From the NCBI GenBank assembly GCA_020635205.1, contig JACKAE010000002.1, forward strand, positions 434,001 to 498,000: a stretch of 64,000 nt of DNA, in the 5' to 3' direction. This document shows positions 8,829 through 17,000 of the stretch, piece by piece; the stretch's first letter is position 1; each line of letters starts with the position of its first letter. The notes beneath the pieces were generated by a model that was not told where the DNA came from, ran no database searches, and saw nothing but the letters and a program-made list of their open reading frames with translations. The position numbers and the translations under genes are program-made. The stretch comes from Ignavibacteria bacterium. GTDB lineage: Bacteria; Bacteroidota; Ignavibacteria; OLB7.

Positions 8829-9719
8829 ATGTTGGAACAAACAGAGAGAAATCCCGGCATAGTGGAGCGTCTGCTGACGTTTGGCCGGATGATTAAATTC
8901 AGTCACAGCATCTTTGCTCTTCCCTTTGCCGTTGTCTCGGCAATCGTGGTAGTGGCGATGCTTGAAGTGACTCTGACGTGGGTAGATGTTCTCCTCCTTC
9001 TCATCTGCATGGTCAGTGCGCGAACTGCTGCCATGGGATTCAACCGGATTGCCGACCGGGAGATTGATGCCCTAAATCCACGCACAAACAGACGAGAGTT
9101 GCCGAGCGGGAAGATTTCAACCGGGGAGGCGTGGATATTTACCGGTGGAGCTACGGTTGTCTTTATTGCTGCCTCCTTTGGTGTGAACCAACTCTGCGGT
9201 CTTCTCTCATTTCCTCTCCTCGCCCTTCTCTACGGTTATTCGCTAACGAAGAGGTATACCTGGGCCTCCCACTTTGTTCTGGGAGCATGTCTCGGTGCAG
9301 CCCCTATCGGTGTCTGGTTTGCTTTAACTGGCAGTTTCCACTGGGCTCCGATCTTGCTCGGACTTGGTGTTACTCTCTGGACGGCAGGGTTCGATATTTA
9401 CTATTCGCTTCAAGATGAAGAGTTCGATCGCGAGAAAGGACTGCGGTCAGTTCCGGCACGATTCGGGAAACAAAGTTCTCTCTGGATTGTCCGCTTCGTT
9501 CACCTTCTGGCTGTTGTTGCATACGCCGGATTTGGCATCGCTGCTAACCTCAGTTTTCCATTCTGGTTCGGTCTAACAGCAGTGACGTGGATTCTTCTCT
9601 ACGAGGCTTGGTTGTTGAGGAATGGAGATCTTTCGAAGATTGATATAGCCTTCTTCAATCTCAACGGCTATGTCAGCATTCTCTTCGCAATAGCTGTGGT
9701 GGTTGACGTTATGCTCTGA
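8829..9719 (+). CDS. mqnP: UbiA-family prenyltransferase, probably menaquinone prenyltransferase MqnP
   Basis: A 296-residue integral membrane prenyltransferase with about eight hydrophobic helices. The first Asp-rich motif is N72-x3-D76-x3-D80 (NRIADREID), the second is D196-x3-D200 (DEEFD); both bind the Mg-diphosphate of the polyprenyl donor. The protein matches the subfamily found with futalosine-pathway genes and here precedes DAHP synthase, mqnD and mqnB. It should attach the polyprenyl chain to 1,4-dihydroxy-6-naphthoate in the inner membrane. A 4-hydroxybenzoate-type acceptor is the alternative, but no ubiquinone-specific genes are seen. Confidence 0.85.
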   Translation: MLEQTERNPGIVERLLTFGRMIKFSHSIFALPFAVVSAIVVVAMLEVTLTWVDVLLLLICMVSARTAAMGFNRIADREIDALNPRTNRRELPSGKISTGEAWIFTGGATVVFIAASFGVNQLCGLLSFPLLALLYGYSLTKRYTWASHFVLGACLGAAPIGVWFALTGSFHWAPILLGLGVTLWTAGFDIYYSLQDEEFDREKGLRSVPARFGKQSSLWIVRFVHLLAVVAYAGFGIAANLSFPFWFGLTAVTWILLYEAWLLRNGDLSKIDIAFFNLNGYVSILFAIAVVVDVML

Positions 9720-9839
9720 ATCTCAATAGTGGAATAATTTTGAGAGAATGAGCTGTACGACGAAGAAATACAAATCAGAATCAGAAAAAGGTTGAGGTTT
9801 GATCTCGAATATCTTCCCCAAACATCTTCAGTGATAACT

Positions 9840-10832
9840 ATGAAATCCCTTCTCTTCCACACAGATGCAACGGATCTCCAGGTCAAAGCGGCTCAACGTG
9901 CGTTGATGACTGCCGGTGCTGCAAACATTACTCGCATGTCTTCCGCCGGGAGAACGTTGATGTTGGTAGAGGACTCAGCAGGGTTGATCGATATACAGGA
10001 GTTTGGAAAGATGCCGGGGGTAGAGGTTGCGATGGAGGCCAGCTCGAAGAATGGACACGTTGCCACGGCTGAAAACTCTCCTATCTACGATTCAGGAATT
10101 GAAGGGCTAACCATTATTGCAGGACCCTGTGGCATTGAAACTGAGGAACAAGTTTCAGCAATCTTTGCGCGGATGGCTTCCGAAGGAATTCGCTACGTTC
10201 GGGCCGGTGCGTACAAGCCTCGAACCTCCCCTCACGACTATCAAGGGCCGGGGGAGGGGGGACTTGAGATGGCTTCGGAAATTGCTCGCGACTACGGTCT
10301 GCAACTTGTGAGCGAGGTGGTTGATCCACGGGATGTGGAGTTCGCCGTTCAACACGTGGCGATGATCCAGATTGGCACGAGATCGATGCAGAACTTTGCG
10401 CTACTGAAGGAGGCTGGGCGAAGTGGAATGCCAGTCCTCCTGAAACGTGGGATGTCGGCTACTGTGGAGGAGTGGATTGGTGCGGCAGAACATGCGCTGA
10501 CTGCCGGTGCTGAGACGGTGATCTTTTGCGAGAGAGGAATTCGAACGTTTGAGACGAGTACGCGAAACACGCTCGACCTGTTGGGGGCAATGGCATTAAA
10601 GGAGCGGACGCGACTTCGCGTTATCGCCGATCCTTCTCACGCAGCCGGTCGACGGAGTCTTGTTGCCCCCGGTGCTCTCGCCGCAATTGCTGCCGGACTC
10701 GACGGAGTAATCGTTGAGGTACATCACGATCCCGCTTCTGCTCGCAGCGATGCTGCCCAAGCCTTGCCCCTCGATGACTTTTCTGTCTTGATGGAAAAAA
10801 TCCGAAACATCCGAGAAGCCTTGAGGATATAG
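9840..10832 (+). CDS. aroF: 3-deoxy-7-phosphoheptulonate (DAHP) synthase, AroF type with N-terminal ferredoxin-like domain
   Basis: The ATG at 9840 gives 330 residues; an upstream TTG at 9792 is rejected as it adds unrelated residues. It condenses phosphoenolpyruvate and erythrose 4-phosphate, the first step to chorismate. An N-terminal ~75-residue ferredoxin-like regulatory domain precedes a type I-beta barrel. Metal and catalytic residues are visible: C97 in AGPCGIE, K126 in AYKPRTSP, H267 in DPSHAAGRR, E293 in IVEVHHDP. The N-terminal domain in this class often confers feedback control. Its place between mqnP and mqnD suggests it supplies chorismate for menaquinone. Confidence 0.93.
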   Translation: MKSLLFHTDATDLQVKAAQRALMTAGAANITRMSSAGRTLMLVEDSAGLIDIQEFGKMPGVEVAMEASSKNGHVATAENSPIYDSGIEGLTIIAGPCGIETEEQVSAIFARMASEGIRYVRAGAYKPRTSPHDYQGPGEGGLEMASEIARDYGLQLVSEVVDPRDVEFAVQHVAMIQIGTRSMQNFALLKEAGRSGMPVLLKRGMSATVEEWIGAAEHALTAGAETVIFCERGIRTFETSTRNTLDLLGAMALKERTRLRVIADPSHAAGRRSLVAPGALAAIAAGLDGVIVEVHHDPASARSDAAQALPLDDFSVLMEKIRNIREALRI

Positions 10833-10889
10833 GAGTGATGTGAGCAGATCGAGCAGCGAACCTTATCAATCCGCAATCAAAAATTCAAA

Positions 10890-11738
10890 ATGCAAACTCT
10901 GCGCCTTGCATATAGTCCCGATGCCGACGACGCATTTATGTTTCGTGCGGCAATTGAAGGGTTGATCGATACCGAAGGGCTAACGTTCCAGCCGGTGACG
11001 GAGGACACGCAGAGTTTGAACGACCTTGCTCTCTCTGGTCGGGTTGACGTAACAGCAATTTCAGTTGCGGCTTGGCCACTGATTGCCGAGCACTACTTGT
11101 TGCTTCCCCACGGTGGATCGGTCGGGCGGGGCTACGGCCCTGTGATCGTTGCCACCGAGGAACGGGGAGTGAGTGAGTTAAATCGGATGCGACTGGCAAC
11201 GCCGGGGAACCGAACTACCGCACACCTCGTGACAAAGTTGATTGCCCCAGAAGCAGAGATGACGCCAGTCCCAATTACTCCCTACGAGGCGATCTTCGAA
11301 GCTATTGAGAGTGGTGATGTGGATGCCGGAGTGATTATTCACGAGGGACGGTTGACCTATGCTGCGCATGGGTTGAAAAAGATTGTCGATTTGGGGGAGT
11401 GGTGGATGGAAATGACAGGCTTGCCCCTGCCGCTTGGTGCAAACGTTATCCGGCGAGACCTTGGAGCCAACCTGATTGAACGTGCAAGTCGTGTGTTACA
11501 ACGCTCAATCGGTTATGCGCTTGAACATCGAGGCGAGATGATAGAATTCCTAATCAACCACGTTCACCGTCCTGAAGAAGTTGCCACGCCTGAGTTACTC
11601 GATACCTATCTCGGCATGTATGCAAATCAAGAGACCTATGCCTACTCAGAGGATACGCGGGAGGGAATGCAGTTGCTGCTCGACCGTGGACACGAGGCTG
11701 GACTTATCGAACAACCTGTTGTGGTGGAGTTTGCATGA
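10890..11738 (+). CDS. mqnD: 1,4-dihydroxy-6-naphthoate synthase MqnD
   Basis: A 282-residue member of the MqnA/MqnD periplasmic-binding-protein-like fold. It is assigned to MqnD by SPDADDAFMF near the start, LNDLALSGRVDVTAIS, the Gly-rich GGSVGRGYGP turn, TPYEAIFEAI, IIHEGRLTYAAHGL and WWMEMTGLPLPLGANVI. It converts cyclic dehypoxanthinyl futalosine to 1,4-dihydroxy-6-naphthoate. The start codon lies within AATTCAAAATG, a piece of the AT-rich dispersed repeat, so the repeat supplies the ATG context and no Shine-Dalgarno sequence is seen. It overlaps mqnB by four bases (ATGA), indicating translational coupling. Confidence 0.93.
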   Translation: MQTLRLAYSPDADDAFMFRAAIEGLIDTEGLTFQPVTEDTQSLNDLALSGRVDVTAISVAAWPLIAEHYLLLPHGGSVGRGYGPVIVATEERGVSELNRMRLATPGNRTTAHLVTKLIAPEAEMTPVPITPYEAIFEAIESGDVDAGVIIHEGRLTYAAHGLKKIVDLGEWWMEMTGLPLPLGANVIRRDLGANLIERASRVLQRSIGYALEHRGEMIEFLINHVHRPEEVATPELLDTYLGMYANQETYAYSEDTREGMQLLLDRGHEAGLIEQPVVVEFA

Positions 11739-12346
11739 GCGGTACACTCTGGTTGTTCTCTTCCGATCTTGAGCGGAATGCCGCCTTCCCTGACGGGTTG
11801 CCAGATGGGGTGGCGACAGCAATCACTGGAGTTGGACTTGTTGATGCTGGAATTGGGACGTGCAAGGCGATTCTCGAACGGATGCCGGAACGTTTAATCT
11901 TTATCGGTACGTGCGGTGCGTATCCTGAGAGTGGACTAAAAATTGGTGAGATTATCTCCGCAACTACTATCTCTCTCGGTTCAGGAGATACATCCCGAGG
12001 TGAGATGCGGATTCCGGGACTGCTGCCGGCAGAAGTTGAAGTTGGTGCAGGAGAGTTGCGAGAGTTGAAGAATGCTCGCGTTGTTTGTACGTTGGGGGTA
12101 ACGGAGAATGATGGCCTCGCATTTTTGCTCGGTCGGGAAGGGGATGTTGAAAACCTTGAACTTTTCTCAGTGGCTCGGGCAGCAGGGGATATTCCAGTGG
12201 CTGGACTTTTAGGTGTGACGAACATCGTTGGTGCAAACGGAGGGAGAGAGTGGAGGGAGAACTACCGTTCGGTAATGCGAAGTCTTGTTATGTATCTTCG
12301 TCACGCAAAGGCGCAAAGGCGCAAAGTAGGGGGGAGTGCTTTGTAG
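11735..12346 (+). CDS. mqnB: Futalosine hydrolase MqnB
   Basis: A 203-residue nucleoside phosphorylase-like protein that removes the base from futalosine or aminodeoxyfutalosine. Family features are ITGVGLVDAGIGTC, FIGTCGAYPESGLKIGEI, the catalytic-region VENLELFSVARAAG (Glu near residue 131 and 133) and GVTNIVGANGGREWRENY. The last ~15 codons after VMYL (RHAKAQRRKVGGSAL) are encoded by the GCGCAAAG repeat that begins the inserted GxxExxY cassette, so the native C-terminus has been replaced or extended. The first residues overlap mqnD. Function is probably retained because the catalytic core is complete. Confidence 0.9.
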   Translation: MSGTLWLFSSDLERNAAFPDGLPDGVATAITGVGLVDAGIGTCKAILERMPERLIFIGTCGAYPESGLKIGEIISATTISLGSGDTSRGEMRIPGLLPAEVEVGAGELRELKNARVVCTLGVTENDGLAFLLGREGDVENLELFSVARAAGDIPVAGLLGVTNIVGANGGREWRENYRSVMRSLVMYLRHAKAQRRKVGGSAL

Positions 12347-12551
12347 AGATAACCCTGATTGTATTCTATTCACCCAAATCACCTTATTGTTATGACTGAA
12401 GTGGAGGGAGAACTACCGTTCGGTAATGCGAAGTCTTGTTATGTATCTTCGTCACGCAAAGGCGCAAAGGCGCAAAGTAGGGGGGAGTGCTTTGTAGAGA
12501 TAACCCTGATTGTATTCTATTCACCCAAATCACCTTATTGTTATGACTGAA
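12249..12551 (+). repeat. Perfect 151-bp tandem duplication spanning the mqnB end and the cassette left end
   Basis: Bases 12249-12400 are repeated at 12400-12551 with a period of 151 and no mismatch that I can find. Each unit contains the last ~33 codons of mqnB, the CACGCAAAGGCGCAAAGG repeat, a 60-base spacer and the first ATGACTGAA of the GxxExxY gene. The second unit therefore carries a dead 3' fragment of mqnB (12402-12497), and the first unit a dead start of the GxxExxY gene at 12392. The exact identity implies a recent event. Confidence 0.95.
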
Positions 12552-12943
12552 AATGAAATTGCCCGTGTGGTGGTCGACTCGTGCTATGTAATTCACTCAA
12601 CACTTGGCCCGGGATTATTAGAATCAGTATATGAAAAAATTCTTCTCTACGAGCTACGTGAACGGGGATGTTTTGTTGAACATCAAGCTCGTCTACCAGT
12701 AATCTGGAAGAATGTATTCATTGATAATGGATTCAGAGCTGACCTTGTCGTTGAGAAGAAGGTTATACTCGAACTAAAGTCAGTCGAAAGCATCGCTCCT
12801 GTACACTATAAACAGTTATTGACCTACTTGCGACTATCTGATGCGCGTTTAGGCCTTCTAATCAATTTTGGAGAGCAGTTCATTAAGGATGGAATTAGAC
12901 GTGTTGTCAATAACCTGTAATCGCCTCTTGCGCCTTTGCGTGA
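12301..12943 (+). mobile_element. GxxExxY gene cassette flanked by inverted repeats
   Basis: The left end TCACGCAAAGGCGCAA (12301-12316, and again at 12452-12467 in the duplication) is matched in inverse orientation at 12928-12943 (TTGCGCCTTTGCGTGA), the similarity continuing for a few more bases to about 12923. Between them lies a single complete gene of the GxxExxY family. No transposase is present. The boundaries fall at the 3' end of mqnB and just before the radical-SAM gene, interrupting what otherwise looks like one operon. Non-autonomous mobility is an inference. Confidence 0.6.
12543..12920 (+). CDS. GxxExxY protein (PD-(D/E)XK-like family)
   Basis: The ATG at 12543 gives 125 residues, the usual family length; a TTG-type start at 12510 lies in repeat sequence. 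The naming motif is seen as GPGLLESVYEK (G-x2-E-x2-Y) near residue 23. A nuclease-like core follows: FRADLVVEKKVILELKSV contains the Asp and the E-x-K of a PD-(D/E)XK fold, and HYKQLLTYLRLSDARLGLLINF closes the domain. Family function is not established, and its members are often scattered and surrounded by dispersed repeats. Here it sits in a repeat-bounded cassette inside the menaquinone/shikimate gene run. Confidence 0.88.
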   Translation: MTENEIARVVVDSCYVIHSTLGPGLLESVYEKILLYELRERGCFVEHQARLPVIWKNVFIDNGFRADLVVEKKVILELKSVESIAPVHYKQLLTYLRLSDARLGLLINFGEQFIKDGIRRVVNNL

Positions 12944-12980
12944 GCATATACTTGAATTCTGAATAGACATTGCATACACT

Positions 12981-14300
12981 ATGGATAACCCAACACAACC
13001 AAACCTGCACGAAGTTGAGCGGCTTGCGATGATGTTTCCTGATCTACCGATTGAGGCGATCATCAAGCAAGACATCCTCCGGGTTGGTCTCTCATTCAGC
13101 GAGGACTCACTTCGAGTGGCAAGTGGATACAAGCCGAAGGATTACTTCATTTTCTCCTTCGACTATGTGCGACTTGAGGATATGGAGGAACACGAAGCCT
13201 ACCGTGCTCCAGAAGAGATAAAGATGACAGGTGGACCCTATAACCTCCGTTCTACAATCACATCTGTTCGCGTTTCCCCTACTTCTCCCTACCGGGTGCA
13301 ACTGCACGAGGGAAAACTTACACTCTTCTGTGGTGAGGTCTACTTAGCCGACCTTGAGTTCCCGCCGATACCGGAGTATTATAAGCATGAGTTGTCGAGT
13401 GGAAAGAAAATATCTGAGATTGCCCCAGCTATCGAGTGGGGTTACCTTGTTTACTTAACTGTCTACAGACTTTGTCAGTATTGGGGACGAGATGAGGAGT
13501 GTCGGTTCTGCGATTTGAATGAGAACTTTCGTCAACAGCGGGAGCAGGGGCGACCCTACACACCTGTGAAATCACTCGACGATATTGTTGAGGCAATGGG
13601 GCTTATCAATCAGCACGACAAAGTCACTAAAGCGTATACTGTTACCGGTGGTTCGATAACGAAAACTCTTGAGGGGATGAAAGAGGCTGAATGGTATGCT
13701 CGCTATGCTGAGGCAATCGAAAGTGAGCTTAGTGGCCGTTGGATTGCTAAGGCTGTTGTTCAAGCCTTCCCGAAGGAGGAGACGAAGTTGTTGAAGAGTG
13801 GAGGTTATCAAATCTATCACCCAAACTACGAGATATGGGACGAGAAACTCTTTGATTGGATATGTCCCGGCAAGGCACGCTACGTTGGCCGCGCCGAGTG
13901 GATGAAGCGCATTGTTGACGCAGCAGATGTCTTCGGCCCAGAGCATGTGATACCGAACTTTGTCGGTGGTGTTGAGATGGCTCGTCCACACGGATATGTG
14001 GAGGTTGACGACGCGATAGCGTCAACAGCAGAGGGTCTGGACTTTTTCATGAGCAAGGGAATTATTCCCCGCTTCACTACGTGGTGTCCCGAACCGACGA
14101 GCGATCTTGGGCGGCAGGACGGACCACCGTTGGAGTACTTCGTAAAGCTCCTCTACACATGGCGGACAATCTTCGAGAAGTATAATCTCCCTGCTCCTCC
14201 GGGATATGGGAGACCTGGTGTTGGAAACGCTGAGTTCTCGGTAAGTGCTTTCATGGATGTGATTCGCGTAGAGAAACTACCACAAACTTCTCTGGCGTAA
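12981..14300 (+). CDS. Radical SAM protein with atypical C-x8-C-x2-C cluster motif, function unknown
   Basis: A 439-residue protein. Putative [4Fe-4S] ligands are C165, C174 and C177 in LCQYWGRDEECRFCDLN, a spacing of x8 and x2 in place of the usual x3 and x2. An aromatic residue precedes the third Cys (F176), as in normal radical SAM sites, and TVTGGSITKTLEG resembles the SAM-binding GGE-like strand. An N-terminal ~150-residue region has no recognised fold. The C-terminal part contains IPNFVGGVEMARPHGYVEVDD. It lies between mqnB and aroA, 60 bases after the cassette, so a link to quinone or chorismate chemistry is possible but unproven. It is not MqnC or MqnE, which keep C-x3-C-x2-C. Confidence 0.75.
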   Translation: MDNPTQPNLHEVERLAMMFPDLPIEAIIKQDILRVGLSFSEDSLRVASGYKPKDYFIFSFDYVRLEDMEEHEAYRAPEEIKMTGGPYNLRSTITSVRVSPTSPYRVQLHEGKLTLFCGEVYLADLEFPPIPEYYKHELSSGKKISEIAPAIEWGYLVYLTVYRLCQYWGRDEECRFCDLNENFRQQREQGRPYTPVKSLDDIVEAMGLINQHDKVTKAYTVTGGSITKTLEGMKEAEWYARYAEAIESELSGRWIAKAVVQAFPKEETKLLKSGGYQIYHPNYEIWDEKLFDWICPGKARYVGRAEWMKRIVDAADVFGPEHVIPNFVGGVEMARPHGYVEVDDAIASTAEGLDFFMSKGIIPRFTTWCPEPTSDLGRQDGPPLEYFVKLLYTWRTIFEKYNLPAPPGYGRPGVGNAEFSVSAFMDVIRVEKLPQTSLA

Positions 14301-14309
14301 TCTCTCACG

Positions 14310-15692
14310 ATGAACTCTGAACGAGACCTTCTAAGGATTTTTCCTCGTCACGAGCCGTTATCCGGCAGATATAGTTTGCCCGGCGATAAATCGATCACAC
14401 ACCGCGCACTTTTCTTGGCTGCGATGCGGAGAGGGGAGACGATCATTCGTGGATATTCTCCCGCCTACGACTGCCTCAACACGCTTCACCTGATTCGCCA
14501 GCTTGGGTGCAGTATTCGAGAAGATGGGGAAGATTGGATCATCGACGGGTCGACGCGGAGACCACCACCACCACTTTGCACAATCGACTGTGGGAACTCG
14601 GGAACTACCGCACGACTTGGGGCTGGGTTCCTGACAGGTGAGTCAGGAGTATTTCAGCTGATAGGCGATCCCTCACTTACTCAACGGCCAATGGGAAGAG
14701 TTGCTGAACCTCTCCGCAAACTTGGGGCGCAAGTTCTTACAACCAATGGGAAGCTCCCGTTAACCGTTATTGCAGATGGGTCAATAGAAGGAATCCCCAA
14801 GGAGATACTGGGTAGCGGAGGTAGTGGAGATAGAATTATCGACACTTCATCTGCACAAGTTCACGGTGCGTTGGTGATTGCTGCACTCCGTTCGGTTGGG
14901 GGAGCGGCCCTGCGGCGGACAAAAGAGATGCGGGATCACACGCTCAGGATGGTGAAGAAATTTGGGTGGAGAGTTGATGAGGTTGAAGGAGTTGACATTG
15001 TTCATCCTATCGCGCAATCACCTGCATCTGGTTCTCTAAATGGAACTAAAAGGAGTGAGGATAGAACTCTGCACCTCACAATTCCGGGGGACATCTCTTC
15101 GGCAGCATTTCTCGTTACGGCGGCTCTTCTGGTTCCGGGATCAGACATTCAAATCGAGAACGTTGGGTTAAATCCAACGCGGATTGGGTTCCTAAATGTG
15201 GTGCAAGAGATGGGGGGAGATGTTCAGTGGGAGTTAGATGAAAGTGATTGGGAGCCGGTCGGGAGCCTTCGCGTTCGCTACTCCCCTGAGTTGAAAGGAG
15301 TTGAGGTTCAGGATGGGAGTGCGATTTCCCCCGCTTCATTAATTGATGAGCTTCCCCTCCTTGCCCTTCTCGGTGCATCTGCCTCTGGAGTTACCACACT
15401 CCGCAACGCAGAGGAACTTCGAGTGAAAGAGTCTGATCGTATTTCAACAACCGTGGAACTGATGCGATCTCTTGGAGTTCAGATAGAAGAATTCAATGAT
15501 GGATTCCAAGTTGCTGGCTCGCAGCAGATTTGCGGAGGTGGAGAGCTTTACCACAACGGTGACCATCGCCTTGCGATGATGGCGGGAGTCGCTGGGCTTA
15601 TTGCCACTGAGCCAGTTCTGATAGCGGGAGCAGACGTTGTCAACGTCTCGTGGCCAGGTTTTTGGGGAGAGATTACAGTACATGGCGCGTAG
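14310..15692 (+). CDS. aroA: 3-phosphoshikimate 1-carboxyvinyltransferase (EPSP synthase)
   Basis: A 460-residue enzyme, slightly longer than the usual ~430, that joins shikimate 3-phosphate and phosphoenolpyruvate in the sixth step to chorismate. Signatures are LPGDKSITHRALFLAA near residue 22, GNSGTTARLGAGFL near 95, SLTQRPMGR, IDELPLLALLGASASG, LRVKESDRI and GDHRLAMM. The start lies nine bases after the radical-SAM stop, so the two are likely one transcript. Gly in the GNSGTTARLG loop (GNSGT then ARL) follows the family pattern. A minus-oriented REP-containing repeat begins directly at the stop codon. Confidence 0.95.
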   Translation: MNSERDLLRIFPRHEPLSGRYSLPGDKSITHRALFLAAMRRGETIIRGYSPAYDCLNTLHLIRQLGCSIREDGEDWIIDGSTRRPPPPLCTIDCGNSGTTARLGAGFLTGESGVFQLIGDPSLTQRPMGRVAEPLRKLGAQVLTTNGKLPLTVIADGSIEGIPKEILGSGGSGDRIIDTSSAQVHGALVIAALRSVGGAALRRTKEMRDHTLRMVKKFGWRVDEVEGVDIVHPIAQSPASGSLNGTKRSEDRTLHLTIPGDISSAAFLVTAALLVPGSDIQIENVGLNPTRIGFLNVVQEMGGDVQWELDESDWEPVGSLRVRYSPELKGVEVQDGSAISPASLIDELPLLALLGASASGVTTLRNAEELRVKESDRISTTVELMRSLGVQIEEFNDGFQVAGSQQICGGGELYHNGDHRLAMMAGVAGLIATEPVLIAGADVVNVSWPGFWGEITVHGA

Positions 15693-15693
15693 T

Positions 15694-15784
15694 CTCGGCG
15701 TAAAGACCAACGGCTACCATCAGATTCATCACTGGCACACTCTACACACTCAAAACTCTATAAACTCTTTCACTCATACACTCT
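15694..15784 (-). repeat. Composite repeat: GAGTGT-rich tract plus GTAG hairpin (copy 1)
   Basis: Read on the minus strand, this is a tract of GAGTGTATGAGTGAAAGAGT-like words, then GATGAATCTGATGGTAGCCG and a TTGGTCTTTACGCCGA hairpin-like end. It matches the plus-strand copy at 20222-20320 over about 50 bases near the hairpin. It occupies the space between convergent aroA and the reductase gene. Confidence 0.75.
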
Positions 15785-15790
15785 AAAACA

Positions 15791-16846
15791 TCAAATTGGA
15801 AACCGATCTTGCCGTATCGTTCCCGGAATCGAGAGTGCAAAATCGATCCCGAAGGCTTGCGTTGGTGAGAGTACTCCGTGCGGCAGTTCTTCGCTGAATC
15901 GTTCAATCGCATTTACTACAGCAACTGCTGTGTAGTAATATGGTTCTGGCACTTTCATCCAGCATTCGACCTGTTTCCCTGTTCTGTCAGTTACTCGTCC
16001 CCAAAGGGATGCTTCCCCTTTAGCGTTGGCACTCTTTTCTTTTAGAGCAAGGTCAATTCCAGCGTTGACGATGCGGCGAAGTGGTTTTGGTGAGAGAAGT
16101 TTCTGGGCTATGCCAGCCAAAGAGGTCATCCAACCAGTTCCAGGAGGGAAGGCGAGGTAGGTGGTAATTGAAGGAATGCCTGTTGTGTGCCATGCGCTCT
16201 CGAGATCAGCGAAAGGTACGGCCATTGTTCGCCGCTCACCTCGATGGAAGCGAACGTTCGGCCCAACTTGGCCGAGAGATACGTTCGTAAGCAGACCATC
16301 CTCTCTTCTATACCCCCCCTCGACAATCACGCCAGTTGCAGCCTTTGCCGTTCCTGCACTCAACTGCGTGAGCGAATCGATAGCAAGTTCTAAGTGAATT
16401 GCTTCCGGCATCCTCTCCTTAAGATATGCTGCCAGCGAGTCGGTGGGGATCACGTCGAAGCCGCAGCCCGGAATCATCGTAATCTGCTTCTCACTTGCCT
16501 CAGCACCATGCCGATATATTTTCTGAAAGTGACTTAGCTCTCCAGAAATGTCAACGTAATCTGTGCCGGTTTGCAGGCAGGCGCGAACCATTGCCTCACC
16601 AACTTCAGCATAAGGGCCGGCTGCCTGCACCACAAGGTCTACTCCCTCAAGTGCTTCCTCGATAGCTTGTTGTTTAGATAGAGAAAAACTTTTTGTCGGC
16701 AGCAGATGTTTGCTTGCGAGAGATCGCAGGCGTTCCTGATCTCTTCCGGCGAGTATTGGTTGGTAACCACGCCGACTTGCTTCACCTGTTATCAGCTTTC
16801 CTGTAAATCCGTAAGCTCCGTAGAGCATCCAGCGAAGTTGCCCCAT
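15791..16846 (-). CDS. Saccharopine dehydrogenase-like NAD(P)-binding oxidoreductase
   Basis: The ATG at 16846 gives 351 residues beginning MGQLRWMLYGAYGFTG; the frame is open to 16906, but those 20 residues precede the natural first beta strand. The Rossmann motif LYGAYGFTGKLI near residue 7 and DLVVQAAGPYAEVGEAMVRA are typical of the saccharopine dehydrogenase-like / trans-acting enoyl reductase family. DYVDISGELSHFQ and IPGCGFDVIPTDSLAAYLKE follow as expected. Family members act on lipid or polyketide substrates, but the actual reaction is unknown. It is a single-gene unit on the minus strand. Confidence 0.82.
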   Translation of the reverse strand: MGQLRWMLYGAYGFTGKLITGEASRRGYQPILAGRDQERLRSLASKHLLPTKSFSLSKQQAIEEALEGVDLVVQAAGPYAEVGEAMVRACLQTGTDYVDISGELSHFQKIYRHGAEASEKQITMIPGCGFDVIPTDSLAAYLKERMPEAIHLELAIDSLTQLSAGTAKAATGVIVEGGYRREDGLLTNVSLGQVGPNVRFHRGERRTMAVPFADLESAWHTTGIPSITTYLAFPPGTGWMTSLAGIAQKLLSPKPLRRIVNAGIDLALKEKSANAKGEASLWGRVTDRTGKQVECWMKVPEPYYYTAVAVVNAIERFSEELPHGVLSPTQAFGIDFALSIPGTIRQDRFPI

Positions 16847-17000
16847 ACCGTATCTTTTTCCACTCAAGTATTGTTCTACTGGTTGAAGGTAAGGTGATTT
16901 CAGCATTTAGCGTCGATATTGGAACATTTGAAGGTGAGATCGCGTCTCTTCAATGTCTTGACCACATTCATATTCACGTAATCGTTCAATCGTTTATCGC

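Noticed and set aside
12359..12550. 63-codon open frame before the GxxExxY gene
   Set aside because: It is the duplicated start of the GxxExxY gene read through a dead mqnB fragment.
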